64,000 nucleotides of DNA from Herbidospora cretacea (GCF_001570605.1 NZ_BBXG01000011.1:62001-126000), one strand, 5' to 3'; positions 37,622-52,886 are shown, numbered from the stretch's first letter. Notes: generated by a model not told the origin, from the letters alone. Made by a program: numbers and translations.

Positions 37622-40225
37622 TTAGCGAAGGGTGCCGTTGGTCATCCCGGCGGGCTCCTCCGGAACCGCGATCAGGCCGAGCTCGGCGGGCGAGGCCATC
37701 AGCGGGTGGAAGGGCACCACCCGGACCGAGTAGCCGAACGCGCCGGTCCGGTCGAGCGGGATCACGCCGGTGAAGATGGCGTGGCCGTCGTCGTCGAGCG
37801 AGCCGACGGTCAGCTTCACGTGGTTGGGCTCGATCAGCTCGTCGTGCTGGCCGACCCGGCCGTAGGCGGCCTGGACCTCGACGTCGTCGGGTGACAGCTC
37901 GCCCAGCGCGATCGTGGCGTTGACCTCCATGGCGGCCCCCAGCTCCGGGGTGTCGCCGATGCCGGCCGTCTCGACGTGCTCGACCCGGACGGCGGGCCAG
38001 GCCTGCGAGACCCGCAGCTTCCAGGCCGCGAACGCCTTGGCCTGGGCGTAGCCGTCGCCCGACAGGGCGCGCGCGGCCCCGGCCGCCGGGCTGTAGAGGT
38101 CGACGACGTAGTCGCGCAGCATCCGGCCGGCCAGGACCTTGGGCCCGAGCGAGCTGAGGGTGTGCTTGACCATCTCCAGCCACCGGCGCGGCAGGCCGTC
38201 GGCGGCCCGGTCGTAGAACCGGTCGGCGACCTCGCGCTCGATCAGGTCGTAGAGGGCCGAGGCCTCCAGTTCGTCACGCCGGTCGGGGTCGTCGACGCCG
38301 TCGGCGGTCGGGATGGCCCAGCCGTTGTTGCCGTCGTACCACTCGTCCCACCAGCCGTCGCGGATGGAGAGGTTCAGGCCGCCGTTGAGCGCGGCCTTCA
38401 TGCCGGAGGTGCCGCACGCCTCCAGCGGGCGCAGCGGGTTGTTCATCCAGACGTCGACGCCCTGGACGAGGAGCTGGCCGACGGTCATGTCGTAGTCGGG
38501 CAGGAAGACGATGCGGTGCCGCACGTCCTCCATGTCGGCGAACTTGATGATCTGCTGGATGAGCTTCTTGCCGCCCTCGTCGGCGGGGTGGGCCTTGCCG
38601 GCGATCACGATCTGGACCGGCTTGTCCGGGTCGAGCAGCAGCGAGCGCAGCCGCTCGGGGTCGCGCAGCATCAGGGTGAGCCGCTTGTAGGACGGCACCC
38701 GGCGGGCGAAGCCGATGGTCAGCACGTCGGTCGACAGGGCCTCGTCGGTCCAGGTCAGCTCGGCGTCGGAGGCGCCGCGCTGCCGCCACGACCTCCGCAG
38801 GCGCTTGCGGGCGTCGTTGACCAGGTTGGCGCGCAGCTGCCCCCGGATGGTCCACAGGTCGGCGTCGGAGAGCTTCTGCACGCCCTCCCAGCCCTGGGCG
38901 CGCTCGACGATGGTCGGCAGCTCCTTGCCGGCCAGCTCCATGACCTCGCGGCCGACCCACGTCGGGGCGTGGACGCCGTTGGTGATCGAGCCGATCGGGA
39001 TCTCCGACAGGTCGAAGCCCGGCCACAGGCCCTGGAACATCCCCCGGCTGACCTCGCCGTGCAGGACCGAGACGCCGTTGACCCGCTGGGCCAGGCGCAT
39101 GCCCATGACGGCCATGTTGAAGACGGCCTTCTCGCCGTCGCCGCCGTGGGACTCGGGCTCGGCGCCGAGGGCGAGGACGCGGTCGACCGGCACGGTCGGC
39201 CAGGCGTTGTCGCCGCCGAACTGGCGGGCGATCATGTCGGCCGGGAAGCGGTCGATGCCGGCCGGGACCGGGGTGTGGGTGGTGAAGACCGTGCCGGCGC
39301 GGACCGCTTCGAGCGCCTCGTCGAAGGACAGGCGGGCCTCGGTGAGCTCGCGGATGCGCTCCAGGCCGAGGAAGCCGGCGTGGCCCTCGTTGGTGTGGAA
39401 GACCTCCGGCTCGGCGTGTCCGGTGATGCGGCAGTAGGCGCGGATGGCGCGCACGCCGCCGATGCCCAGCAGGAGCTCCTGGAGCAGGCGGTGGTCGCCG
39501 CCGCCGCCGTAGAGGCGGTCGGTGACGTCGCGGGCGGCGGCGTCGTTGTCGGCCACGTCGGAGTCGAGCAGCAGCAGCGGGATGCGGCCGACCTGGGCGA
39601 CCCAGATCTGGGCGTGCAGGCCGGTGCCGCCGGGGAGGCTGATGCGGATGCGCGCGGGGGTGCCGTCGTCCTCCTTGAGGAGGGTCAGCGGGAGGCCGCC
39701 CGGGTCGAGCGACGGGTAGTGCTCCAGCTGCCAGCCCTCGGGCGACAGCGACTGGGTGAAGTAGCCGTGGCGGTAGAGGAGCCCGACGCCCAGGATCGGC
39801 ACGCCGAGGTCGGAGGCGGCCTTCAGGTGGTCGCCGGCCAGGATGCCGAGACCGCCCGAATACTGGGGAAGGGCGGCGGCGATGCCGTATTCGGGAGAGA
39901 AGTAGCCGACGGCGGCGGGCGCGTTCTCCAGCGTCTGGTACCACCGCGGCGCCGTCATGTACTCACGGAGGTCGTCGGCGGCGTCGGCCACCCGGCGCAG
40001 GAACCGCCGGTCCTGGGCCAGAGCGCGGAGCCTCTCGGCCGAGACGGCGCCGAGCAGGGCCACGGGGTCGTGTTCGACCCGTTCCCACACCTCGGGGTCG
40101 ACCTCGGCGAACAGGTCCATCGTCTCCGGGTGCCACGACCAGCGGAGATTCTGGACCAGCTCGCCAAGCGGGGCGAGCTCGGCCGGAAGGACGGTACGGA
40201 CGGTGAACCTGCGTATAGCTCTCAC
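37622..40225 (-). CDS. glgP: Alpha-glucan (maltodextrin) phosphorylase
   Basis: An 867-residue GT35 phosphorylase of the actinobacterial long type, releasing glucose-1-phosphate from alpha-1,4-glucan. The PLP-lysine block is EACGTSGMKAALNGG (Lys about 610). AVGYFSPEYGIAAALPQYSG and HTNEGHAGF are typical. GTG 40225 is chosen: it has TAGGGT eight bases upstream, and the frame further upstream is not protein-like. It diverges from the glgE operon, so phosphorolysis and GlgE-type synthesis are controlled from one 358-bp region. Identity is firm. Confidence 0.95.
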   Translation of the reverse strand: MRAIRRFTVRTVLPAELAPLGELVQNLRWSWHPETMDLFAEVDPEVWERVEHDPVALLGAVSAERLRALAQDRRFLRRVADAADDLREYMTAPRWYQTLENAPAAVGYFSPEYGIAAALPQYSGGLGILAGDHLKAASDLGVPILGVGLLYRHGYFTQSLSPEGWQLEHYPSLDPGGLPLTLLKEDDGTPARIRISLPGGTGLHAQIWVAQVGRIPLLLLDSDVADNDAAARDVTDRLYGGGGDHRLLQELLLGIGGVRAIRAYCRITGHAEPEVFHTNEGHAGFLGLERIRELTEARLSFDEALEAVRAGTVFTTHTPVPAGIDRFPADMIARQFGGDNAWPTVPVDRVLALGAEPESHGGDGEKAVFNMAVMGMRLAQRVNGVSVLHGEVSRGMFQGLWPGFDLSEIPIGSITNGVHAPTWVGREVMELAGKELPTIVERAQGWEGVQKLSDADLWTIRGQLRANLVNDARKRLRRSWRQRGASDAELTWTDEALSTDVLTIGFARRVPSYKRLTLMLRDPERLRSLLLDPDKPVQIVIAGKAHPADEGGKKLIQQIIKFADMEDVRHRIVFLPDYDMTVGQLLVQGVDVWMNNPLRPLEACGTSGMKAALNGGLNLSIRDGWWDEWYDGNNGWAIPTADGVDDPDRRDELEASALYDLIEREVADRFYDRAADGLPRRWLEMVKHTLSSLGPKVLAGRMLRDYVVDLYSPAAGAARALSGDGYAQAKAFAAWKLRVSQAWPAVRVEHVETAGIGDTPELGAAMEVNATIALGELSPDDVEVQAAYGRVGQHDELIEPNHVKLTVGSLDDDGHAIFTGVIPLDRTGAFGYSVRVVPFHPLMASPAELGLIAVPEEPAGMTNGTLR

Positions 40226-40583
40226 GTGGCCAGACCCTAGGGGATCGGAGGGAGTGGATGTGGACGGAACGCCGCCTGACCGGCGACGGCACCGGGACAT
40301 CTCACCATTGGCATACCTGCTCAAACATCACCGTCAGCCGCGGCGGGCAGTGATACGTGTACGCCACACGAACCTCCGGGGACCCGTGGATGACACACGT
40401 GTTTGACCGGCCGGACTGACTTTCCTTCTGGCGGGTAAAGGGGGAGCATTAGGGCAACTCCAGTATGAGCGAGTGGCCCGGTCAGCGGGCCGTGGTTCGT
40501 GCTGCCCCAAGACAGAGCAAAGATCGACAATTGCCCCGTGGACTCCGGCGGTACCGGGCGTGCCGTCGCTACGTTGAGAAACG
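40226..40583. promoter_or_regulatory. Divergent glgP/glgE control region
   Basis: A 358-bp non-coding region. Minus-strand TAGGGT (40239-40234) is the likely glgP -10; plus-strand TACGTT (40570-40575) is the likely glgE -10, eight bases before ATG 40584. Between them are an ACACGTGT palindrome (40395-40402) and a GGCCCG/CGGGCC hairpin with 5-base loop (about 40475-40491). No known regulator box was recognised. Confidence 0.5.
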
Positions 40584-42689
40584 ATGATCGGAAGAATCCC
40601 AATCCAGGACATCCATCCCGTCGTCGACTGCGGGAAGCGACCCGCCAAGGCCGCCGCCGGGGAATCCTTCGAGATCACCGCCGTCGTGTTCCGTGAGGGG
40701 CACGACGCGGTGGCCGCAGGGGTCGTGCTCTTCGACCCCGACGGCGTGCCCGGTCGCCTGAGACCGATGCGGGAACTGGCGCCCGGCACCGACCGGTGGG
40801 GCGTCGACGTCACGCTGCCCTCGGAGGGATTGTGGTCCTACCGCGTCGAGGCCTGGAGCGACCCGATCGCCACCTGGCTCCACGACGCCGGGATCAAGAT
40901 CCCGAGGGGCCTCGACTCCGATCTGATGTGCGAGGAGGGCGCGCGGCTGTTCGACCGCGCCGCCAAGGCGGTCCGCGCCGCCGACTGCCCGGACGCCCCG
41001 GCCAAGCCTCGCAGGACCGTGGCCAAGACGCCGGCGAAGGCGCCCGCCAGGGCGCGTAAGGCCGATCCGGTCTGCGGCCACCGGGCCGCGCTCCAGGCGA
41101 TGGCCGCCCGGCTCCGCGACGACGACGTCGACCCGCGGGCCCGCTTCGCCGCCGCCCAGCTCCCGGAGACCCAGGCGCTGATCGCCGCCCACCCGCTGCG
41201 TGAACTGGTGACCCGGACCGTCCGCCACAAGGTCATGGTCGACCGCAGGCGGGCGCTGTTCGGCTCCTGGTACGAGTTCTTCCCGCGCTCCGAGGGCGCG
41301 ATCATCGAAGAGGGCGTCGCCCCCAAGTCGGGCACGTTCAAGACGGCCGAGAAGCGTCTCCCGGCGGTCGCCCAGATGGGCTTCGACGTGGTCTACCTGC
41401 CGCCGATCCACCCGATCGGGGTGGCCTACCGCAAGGGCCCGAACAACACCCTGACGCCGGAGGTCTACGACCCGGGCAGCCCGTGGGCGATCGGCGCGGA
41501 GGAGGGCGGTCACGACGCGATCCACCCGGATCTGGGCACGATCGAGGACTTCGACTCCTTCGTGGCGCGGGCCCGCGAGCTGGGCATGGAGGTCGCGCTC
41601 GACTTCGCGCTCCAGTGTTCGCCCGACCACCCCTGGGTGAAGGAACACCCCGAGTGGTTCAACATCCGGGCCGACGGGACGATCGCCTACGCCGAGAACC
41701 CGCCGAAGAAGTACCAGGACATCTATCCCCTGAACTTCGACAAGGACCCCGAGGGCATCTACCTCAAGATCCGCGAGGTGCTGCGCTACTGGATGGACCA
41801 CGGGGTGCGCATCTTCCGCGTGGACAACCCGCACACCAAGCCGGTGTCGTTCTGGGAGCGGCTGCTGCGCGACATCCGCACCACCGACCCCGACGTGCTG
41901 TTCCTGGCGGAGGCCTTCACCCGGCCGGCGATGATGAAGACGCTCGGGCGGATCGGCTTCCACCAGTCGTACACCTACTACACGTGGCGCAACACCAAGC
42001 CGGAGCTGGAGGAGTACCTCTCCGAGCTGTCCCACGAGACGGCCCACTTCATGCGGCCGAACCTGTTCGTCAACACGCCCGACATCCTGCACGAGTACCT
42101 TCAGCACGGTGGCCTGCCCGCGTTCCGGATCCGGGCCGTGCTCGCCGCCATGCTGTCGCCGACCTGGGGCGTCTACTCGGGGTACGAGCTGGGCGAGAAC
42201 GTCCCGGTGCGCCCGGGCAGTGAGGAATATCTCGACAGCGAGAAATACCAGTACCGTCCACGGGACTGGCAGGCGGCGGAGCGTGAGGGCCGGAGCCTGG
42301 CACCGTTGATCACGCAGCTGAATTTGTTCAGAAGAGCCCACCCGGCGCTGCAGGAATTGCGTAATCTACGGTTTCACAGCGTCGACCAGCCGGCCGTGAT
42401 CTGCTTCTCAAAGCGGCTGCCGGGCGCCTACGACACGGCCACACGAAGGCACGCCATAGGCGACGTCGTGCTGACTGTCGTGAATCTTGACCCACACAAC
42501 ACCCATGAGGGCACCGTCTTTCTGGACATGCCGGCCCTGGGTCTCGACTGGCATGCCGAGTTCGTCGTCGACGACGAGCTGTCCGGCGAGTCGTACCGCT
42601 GGCGGCAGTCCAACTACGTGCGCCTCGATCCGCATGTCAATCCCGCACACATCTTCACGCTGCGTCACGGGTCAGCGCACCGCCCTTAA
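40584..42689 (+). CDS. glgE: Alpha-1,4-glucan:maltose-1-phosphate maltosyltransferase
   Basis: A 701-residue GH13_3 enzyme that extends alpha-glucan with maltose-1-phosphate made by Mak. The N-terminal domain opens IGRIPIQDIHPVVDCGKRP; catalytic Asp414 is in FRVDNPHTKP and Glu443 in FLAEAFTRP, both intact. An Ala/Lys/Arg-rich insert (about 135-163, KPRRTVAKTPAKAPARARK) interrupts the N-terminal region and is not typical. First gene of glgE-treS-mak-glgB. No Shine-Dalgarno sequence; TACGTT eight bases before ATG suggests leaderless transcription. Identity is certain. Confidence 0.97.
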   Translation: MIGRIPIQDIHPVVDCGKRPAKAAAGESFEITAVVFREGHDAVAAGVVLFDPDGVPGRLRPMRELAPGTDRWGVDVTLPSEGLWSYRVEAWSDPIATWLHDAGIKIPRGLDSDLMCEEGARLFDRAAKAVRAADCPDAPAKPRRTVAKTPAKAPARARKADPVCGHRAALQAMAARLRDDDVDPRARFAAAQLPETQALIAAHPLRELVTRTVRHKVMVDRRRALFGSWYEFFPRSEGAIIEEGVAPKSGTFKTAEKRLPAVAQMGFDVVYLPPIHPIGVAYRKGPNNTLTPEVYDPGSPWAIGAEEGGHDAIHPDLGTIEDFDSFVARARELGMEVALDFALQCSPDHPWVKEHPEWFNIRADGTIAYAENPPKKYQDIYPLNFDKDPEGIYLKIREVLRYWMDHGVRIFRVDNPHTKPVSFWERLLRDIRTTDPDVLFLAEAFTRPAMMKTLGRIGFHQSYTYYTWRNTKPELEEYLSELSHETAHFMRPNLFVNTPDILHEYLQHGGLPAFRIRAVLAAMLSPTWGVYSGYELGENVPVRPGSEEYLDSEKYQYRPRDWQAAEREGRSLAPLITQLNLFRRAHPALQELRNLRFHSVDQPAVICFSKRLPGAYDTATRRHAIGDVVLTVVNLDPHNTHEGTVFLDMPALGLDWHAEFVVDDELSGESYRWRQSNYVRLDPHVNPAHIFTLRHGSAHRP

Positions 42690-42722
42690 TCCGCAGCCCT
42701 GCACCAACCGGGGAGTCCACAG

Positions 42723-44456
<1,734 letters not shown>

Positions 44457-44459
44457 AAA

Positions 44460-45809
44460 GTGCTTGCCGAGCTCCTTACCGGATGGATCGCCGATCAACG
44501 ATGGTTCGCCGGTAAGGGGCGTCCGATCGACGATCTGTCGATCGAGCAGACCGTCCCGCTCGTGGACGGCGACCCCGCCCTGGCCCACCTGATCGTCTCG
44601 GTGCGCCAGGGTGATCGCACCACCCGGTACCAGCTTTTGCTGGGCCTGCGCGACTCGCTGCAGAGCAGGTTGCGCCACGTCTACATCGGCCGCTGCGAGT
44701 GGGGCGGCCGCGAACGCGACATATACGACGCCGCCCACGACGCCGAGCTCATGGGCCGGCTGCTCCACGGCATCGCCGACGACGCGACCGTCGGCCCGCT
44801 GACCTTCCACCGCGCGCCCGGCGTGGAGATCGACACCGCCCAGCGCAGCCTGGTGATGACCGCCGAGCAGTCGAACACCTCGATCGTCTTCGGGGACCAG
44901 TACATTCTCAAGCAGTTCCGCGTGGTCATCCCCGGGATGAACCCGGAGCTGGAGATCGTCCGCGCGCTGGCCGACGAGGAGTCGCACCATGTGGCCCGGC
45001 CCTACGGCTGGATCGAGGGAAAGGTCGACGGGGAGCCCACCACCCTGGCGATCATGCAGGCGTTCCTCGGGGGCGCCAGCGAGGGCTGGGCGATGGCGCT
45101 GACCAGCGTCCGCGACCTCTACGCCTCCCCGCGCGAGGTGACCGCGGCCGACGCCGGGGGCGACTTCGCCGGCGAGGCCGAGCGGCTCGGCGTCGCCACC
45201 GCCGAGGTCCACCGCGAGCTGCGCGAGGCCTTCGGCCACGACGTCCTGCGCCCCGACGAGATCCACCGGATGGCCGAGGGGTTCCGGGCCGCGCTGGAGC
45301 GGGCGGTCGAGGAGGTCCCGTCGCTGGCCGACCACGCCGACGTCGCGCGCGAGGCCTACGACCTGCTGGCCGCCGTCGACGAGGCGGTGCCCGTGCAGCG
45401 GGTGCACGGCGACTACCACCTGGGTCAGGTCATGCGGAGCATGACCGACTGGATCGTGCTGGACTTCGAGGGTGAACCGGGGCAGCCGCTGGCCGAGCGC
45501 CGCGCGCTCCACTCGCCGCTGCGGGACGTCGCGGGCATGCTGCGCTCGTTCGAGTACGCCGCCCGCCACCTGCTGGCCGACCATCCCGACGCCGAGACGC
45601 TGGAAGACCGGGCCGAGGAGTGGGCGGTCCGCAACCGGGCCGCGTTCCTGTCCGGTTACACGAAGTCGGGCGGCGACCTGCGCCCCGCCGACGTCGTGAT
45701 GATGCGCGCCCTGGAGCTCGCCAAGGCCGTCTACGAAGTGGTCTACGAGGCGCGCAACCGGCCGTCCTGGCTGCCGATCCCCCTGGCGGCGTTCACCACG
45801 AAACATTGA
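44460..45809 (+). CDS. mak: Maltokinase
   Basis: A 449-residue ATP-dependent maltose 1-kinase (Mak/Pep2), with an N-terminal cap domain ([20 protein letters not shown]) and an aminoglycoside-phosphotransferase-type kinase core. The catalytic loop is [12 protein letters not shown] and the metal motif [15 protein letters not shown] lies in the treS end and GTG starts three bases after its stop, so expression is coupled. It makes the maltose-1-phosphate donor of GlgE. Confidence 0.95.
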   Translation: MLAELLTGWIADQRWFAGKGRPIDDLSIEQTVPLVDGDPALAHLIVSVRQGDRTTRYQLLLGLRDSLQSRLRHVYIGRCEWGGRERDIYDAAHDAELMGRLLHGIADDATVGPLTFHRAPGVEIDTAQRSLVMTAEQSNTSIVFGDQYILKQFRVVIPGMNPELEIVRALADEESHHVARPYGWIEGKVDGEPTTLAIMQAFLGGASEGWAMALTSVRDLYASPREVTAADAGGDFAGEAERLGVATAEVHRELREAFGHDVLRPDEIHRMAEGFRAALERAVEEVPSLADHADVAREAYDLLAAVDEAVPVQRVHGDYHLGQVMRSMTDWIVLDFEGEPGQPLAERRALHSPLRDVAGMLRSFEYAARHLLADHPDAETLEDRAEEWAVRNRAAFLSGYTKSGGDLRPADVVMMRALELAKAVYEVVYEARNRPSWLPIPLAAFTTKH

Positions 45810-45819
45810 GAGTTGGAAT

Positions 45820-47964
<2,145 letters not shown>

Positions 47965-47967
47965 CAG

Positions 47968-47991
47968 GGGCCCCTTCGGGGGCCCTTTCTT
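47968..47991 (+). terminator. glgB terminator
   Basis: GGGCCCC-TTCG-GGGGCCC followed by TTTCTT, four bases after the stop. A compact stem with a stable tetraloop and U-tract. Confidence 0.9.
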
Positions 47992-48031
47992 ATGTGAACC
48001 TTAAGTGCAGATTAATCCCCTTACCGGGACG

Positions 48032-48061
48032 TTGACCGGCGTCAGAACATGGCCTTAGCCT
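48032..48061 (+). promoter_or_regulatory. Chitinase promoter
   Basis: TTGACC (48032-48037), 18-base spacer, TAGCCT (48056-48061). The predicted start point, about 48068, lies just before the palindrome at 48074. Confidence 0.5.
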
Positions 48062-48073
48062 CAGGAGTACTAA

Positions 48074-48088
48074 TAGGAAACTTTCCTA
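48074..48088. promoter_or_regulatory. Palindromic operator upstream of the chitinase
   Basis: TAGGAAACTTTCCTA is a perfect 15-bp palindrome in a locally A+T-rich patch, just after the predicted transcription start. It shares the GAAA(C/G)TTTC core with 16266-16276 upstream of the cellulase. It looks like a repressor site for secreted polysaccharidases. Confidence 0.65.
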
Positions 48089-48112
48089 AGAATTACCCCC
48101 CGGGAGCGTTCC

Positions 48113-49717
<1,605 letters not shown>

Positions 49718-49734
49718 ACCTCCTCTCACGGCTG

Positions 49735-49766
49735 AACGGCTCCGCGCCCTGTGCGCGGGGCCGTTT
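49735..49766 (+). terminator. Chitinase terminator
   Basis: AACGGC-T-CCGCGC pairs with GCGCGG-GG-CCGTTT around a short loop, with T-rich sequence after it, 18 bases past the stop. Confidence 0.75.
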
Positions 49767-49770
49767 CGCT

Positions 49771-49776
49771 TAGTGT
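49771..49776 (+). promoter_or_regulatory. sppA -10 element TAGTGT
   Basis: TAGTGT is followed by exactly seven bases and ATG 49784, with no Shine-Dalgarno sequence: a leaderless promoter that fixes the sppA start. Confidence 0.6.
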
Positions 49777-49783
49777 GGGCCTC

Positions 49784-51472
49784 ATGGACGCGACCAAGAC
49801 GATCATCGAGGCCGTCGGCAAGATGCGGCAGCGCCGGACCTCCCCGCTGATGCTGGAGCTCGACCTGACCGAGGGTCTGACCGACGCTCCTCCCGCCGAC
49901 CCCGTGTCGGCTCTGCTGTCGATGCGCCGGGCCCGGCTGAGCGACGTCATCGGCGGCCTGCGGCGGGCCCGCCGCGACCCCCGGGTGAAGGGCCTGATCG
50001 TCAAGATCGGCGGCCAGCCGCTCGGCCTGGCCATGGTCCAGGAGATCCGCAACGCGGTCGTCCACTTCCGGGCCGCCGGGAAGCTCACCGTGGCCTGGGC
50101 CGACAGCTACGGCGAGGTCGCCAACGGCACGGTCCCCTACTACCTGGCCAGCGCCTTCGAGAAGGTCTACCTCCAGCCGTCGGGCGACGTCGGGCTGACC
50201 GGCGTGGCGATCGAGCAGCGCTTCCTCAAGGGCGCGCTCGGCAAGCTCGACATCGACTACCAGGTGGGCCAGCGGCACCAGTACAAGACCGCCGCCAACA
50301 CCTTCACCCAAGACCACATGACCGACGCCCACAAGGAGATGACCGGGCGGCTGGCCGAGTCGCTGACCGAGCAGCTCGTGGCCGGCATCGCCGAGGGCCG
50401 CGGCCTCGAACCCAAGCGGGTGCGCGAACTCATCGACCAGGGCCCGTTCTACGGCCAGGAGGCCGTCGCGGCCGGCCTGGTCGACGGCCTGAAATACCGC
50501 GACGAGGTCTACGCCGACCACGTCCCGCAGGACGCCCTGCTCCTGTACGTCGCCCGCTACGTCAAGGCGCAGCTCCCCAAGATGCCCCACCCGGGCGAGC
50601 AGGTGGTCGCGCTCGTCCACGGCCACGGCGCGATCCGGCTGGGCCGCAGCGGCCGCTCGCCGCTGGGCGGCGGCAGCGCGATGGGCTCCGACACGATCAG
50701 CGCGGCGATCCGGGCGGCCCGCCGCGACGACAAGGTCCGGGCGATCGTGTTCCGGGTCGACAGCCCCGGCGGCTCCTACACCGCCTCCGACTCCATCTGG
50801 CGCGAGGTGATCCTGGCCAGGCGGGCGGGCAAGCCGGTCGTCGTGTCGATGGGCGACGTCGCCGCCTCGGGCGGCTACTTCGTCTCGATGGCCGCCGACG
50901 TCATCTTCGCCCAGCCCGGCACCCTCACCGGCTCGATCGGCGTCTTCGGCGGCAAGGCCGTGCTCGGCGGGCTGCTCGACCGGCTCGGGATCTCCACCGA
51001 GATCGTCGCCGAGGGCGCCAACGCCGGCATGTTCTCCTCCACCCGGCCGTTCTCCGACTCCCAGTGGGCGCGCATCAACACCTGGCTCGACCGGGTCTAC
51101 GACGACTTCTTGACCAAGGTCGCCGAGGGCCGCGGGCTGGAGCGAGACAGAGCAGAGTCGCTGGCCAGGGGCCGCGTCTGGACCGGCGCCGACGCGCGGG
51201 ACAACGGGCTGGTCGACCAGCTCGGCGGGGTCGAAGACGCGCTGGCCGAGGCGCGCAAGCGGGCGGGCCTGGCGGCCGACGCGCCGGTCCGGTCCTACCC
51301 GAAGATCAACCCGCTGGAGCGGCTGATCCCGGCCGAGTCGAGCGAGGACAAGACGGCCGCGACAGCCAGGATCCGGCTGGAGGCCTGGGGGCCGCTGTCG
51401 GCGTTCGCCGCCGAGCTGGGCCTGCCGGCGGCCGGGCCGCTGATGCTGCCCGGCACGTGGGTCATCCGCTAA
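49784..51472 (+). CDS. sppA: Signal peptide peptidase SppA, long (two-domain) type
   Basis: A 562-residue protease IV-type peptidase with two tandem crotonase-like domains, degrading leftover signal peptides. The Ser nucleophile is Ser362 in DVAASGGYFVSM and the Lys base Lys168 in HQYKTAAN, placed in separate domains as in the long enzymes. The usual N-terminal membrane helix is not evident (residues 1-60 are charged), so association with the membrane is uncertain. Its stop overlaps that of the convergent flavin reductase (CTAA, 51469-51472). Confidence 0.9.
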   Translation: MDATKTIIEAVGKMRQRRTSPLMLELDLTEGLTDAPPADPVSALLSMRRARLSDVIGGLRRARRDPRVKGLIVKIGGQPLGLAMVQEIRNAVVHFRAAGKLTVAWADSYGEVANGTVPYYLASAFEKVYLQPSGDVGLTGVAIEQRFLKGALGKLDIDYQVGQRHQYKTAANTFTQDHMTDAHKEMTGRLAESLTEQLVAGIAEGRGLEPKRVRELIDQGPFYGQEAVAAGLVDGLKYRDEVYADHVPQDALLLYVARYVKAQLPKMPHPGEQVVALVHGHGAIRLGRSGRSPLGGGSAMGSDTISAAIRAARRDDKVRAIVFRVDSPGGSYTASDSIWREVILARRAGKPVVVSMGDVAASGGYFVSMAADVIFAQPGTLTGSIGVFGGKAVLGGLLDRLGISTEIVAEGANAGMFSSTRPFSDSQWARINTWLDRVYDDFLTKVAEGRGLERDRAESLARGRVWTGADARDNGLVDQLGGVEDALAEARKRAGLAADAPVRSYPKINPLERLIPAESSEDKTAATARIRLEAWGPLSAFAAELGLPAAGPLMLPGTWVIR

Positions 51473-51969
51473 CTCCTGACCGGGCGGTACCGGCCGCGCA
51501 GGCGGGTGAGCGGCGGGCGGGTGGCGTCGACGTAGTCGACCGCCGTCACCTGGGCGAGGAACAGCATGTGGTCGCCGGCCGGGACCACCGTCATGGTCTC
51601 GGCCTCGACGGCGGCCACCCCGCCCTCGACGATCAGGGCCTGCGAGTGGGCGCCGCGGTGGTGGGCGACCGAGGCCAGCAGCAGCCGGGCGCCGGGGCGG
51701 CCCGGGGTGGCGAAGCGTGAGGCGATGGTCTGCTGGCCGTCGCTGAGCAGCGTGGCCGCCCAGCGGTCGTGCTTGAGCAGCAGTTCGGTCAGGTAGGCGC
51801 TGGTCGCGAGGCTGATCAAAACGGTCGGCGGCTCGACCGAGATCGAGAGCAGGCTGGTCACGGTGTTGCCGACGTCGTCCCGTTCGTCCTTCACGGTGAC
51901 GACGGCGACCCCGGCGGCGAGCTGCGCCATGGCGTCCACGAACGGGAGGCCCGCCGCCGGAGTCGTCAT
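51469..51969 (-). CDS. Flavin reductase-like FMN-binding protein
   Basis: A 166-residue split-barrel protein of the HpaC/flavin reductase-like family, reducing FMN or FAD with NAD(P)H. Blocks AAGVAVVTVKDE, VTSLLSISVEPPTVLISLAT and ASRFATPGRPG are typical. ATG 51969 shares its A with the stop of the substrate-binding protein gene (TGATG), so it is translated as the last gene of the transporter operon. No partner monooxygenase is nearby. Its link to osmoprotectant uptake is unexplained. Confidence 0.85.
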   Translation of the reverse strand: MTTPAAGLPFVDAMAQLAAGVAVVTVKDERDDVGNTVTSLLSISVEPPTVLISLATSAYLTELLLKHDRWAATLLSDGQQTIASRFATPGRPGARLLLASVAHHRGAHSQALIVEGGVAAVEAETMTVVPAGDHMLFLAQVTAVDYVDATRPPLTRLRGRYRPVRS

Positions 51970-52886
51970 CAGACGAGGCCGTTCTGGGTCAGCCAGTCCT
52001 TGGCGACCACGGGCGGGTCGTCCTTGTCGACGGCGATCCGCTTCATCAGTTCGAGCAGGCCCTCGGTGGTGAGCTTGGCCGAGACGGCGTCGAGGGTGGA
52101 CTTGACGTTGTCGTCCACACCCGACTTGAAGACCAGCGGCGCGATGTTGTCGGCGGCGAAGGCGTTCTTGTTGTCCTGGAGCGAGACCAGGTCGTTGAGC
52201 AGGATCTTCGGGTCGGTGGTGAAGACGTTGCCGGCCTGGATGGTGCCGCTCTTGATGGCGTCGGCGGTGGTGTCGGCCGTGGGCTCCCAGGCCTTGAACT
52301 CCAGGCCGTAGGTGTCCTTGAAGTTCTTCTCCTGACGCTCCTTGAACTCCGGCGGGCCGCCGACCTTGAGGTCCTTGGAGATCTTCGCCAGGTCCTCGAT
52401 CGTGGTCAGGCCCTTCTCGGTCGCGAAGGCCTTGGTGACCGTGAGGGAGTTGCCGTCCTGGGCGGCGGCCGGGGTGAGGACCTCGACCTCCGGGGGGAGC
52501 TTGGTCTTCAGGGCGGCGACGACGTCGTCGGTCGACTTGGCCGTGGTGGCCGGGTCGACGAAGGCCAGCAGGGAGCCGACGTACTCGGGGAGCACGGTCA
52601 GGCCACCGCTCTTGACCTGGTCGAAGACGACCTCACGGGAGCCGATGTTGGGCTTCTCCTCGACCGTGACGCCCTTGGCCTGGAGGGCCTGCGCGTAGAT
52701 CGAGCCGAGCAGCACGCTCTCGGGGAAGTTGAAGGAGCCGACGACGACCGTGGTGGAAGCGGCGGCGGAGCCCCCCGTGGCGGCGGGCGCGGTCGGGGTG
52801 GCCTGCGTCAACGGGTCGCCGCCACCTCCTCCGCAGGCGGATAGGGCGAACACCGCGGCGACCGCGGTGATGAATGCTCGTTTCAC
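51969..52886 (-). CDS. Glycine betaine/choline-type ABC transporter substrate-binding lipoprotein
   Basis: A 305-residue OpuCC/ProX-like binding protein. Lipobox LSAC follows a hydrophobic run, then a Gly-rich spacer and the mature domain (VVVGSFNFPESVLLGSIYAQAL, NIGSREVVFDQVKSGGLTVLPEY). GTG 52886 is chosen because GAAGGGA lies six bases upstream; the ATG two codons earlier would be too close. It is fourth in the operon ATPase-permease-permease-binding protein. Aromatic cage residues were not verified, so betaine, carnitine or choline are all possible. Confidence 0.9.
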   Translation of the reverse strand: MKRAFITAVAAVFALSACGGGGGDPLTQATPTAPAATGGSAAASTTVVVGSFNFPESVLLGSIYAQALQAKGVTVEEKPNIGSREVVFDQVKSGGLTVLPEYVGSLLAFVDPATTAKSTDDVVAALKTKLPPEVEVLTPAAAQDGNSLTVTKAFATEKGLTTIEDLAKISKDLKVGGPPEFKERQEKNFKDTYGLEFKAWEPTADTTADAIKSGTIQAGNVFTTDPKILLNDLVSLQDNKNAFAADNIAPLVFKSGVDDNVKSTLDAVSAKLTTEGLLELMKRIAVDKDDPPVVAKDWLTQNGLV

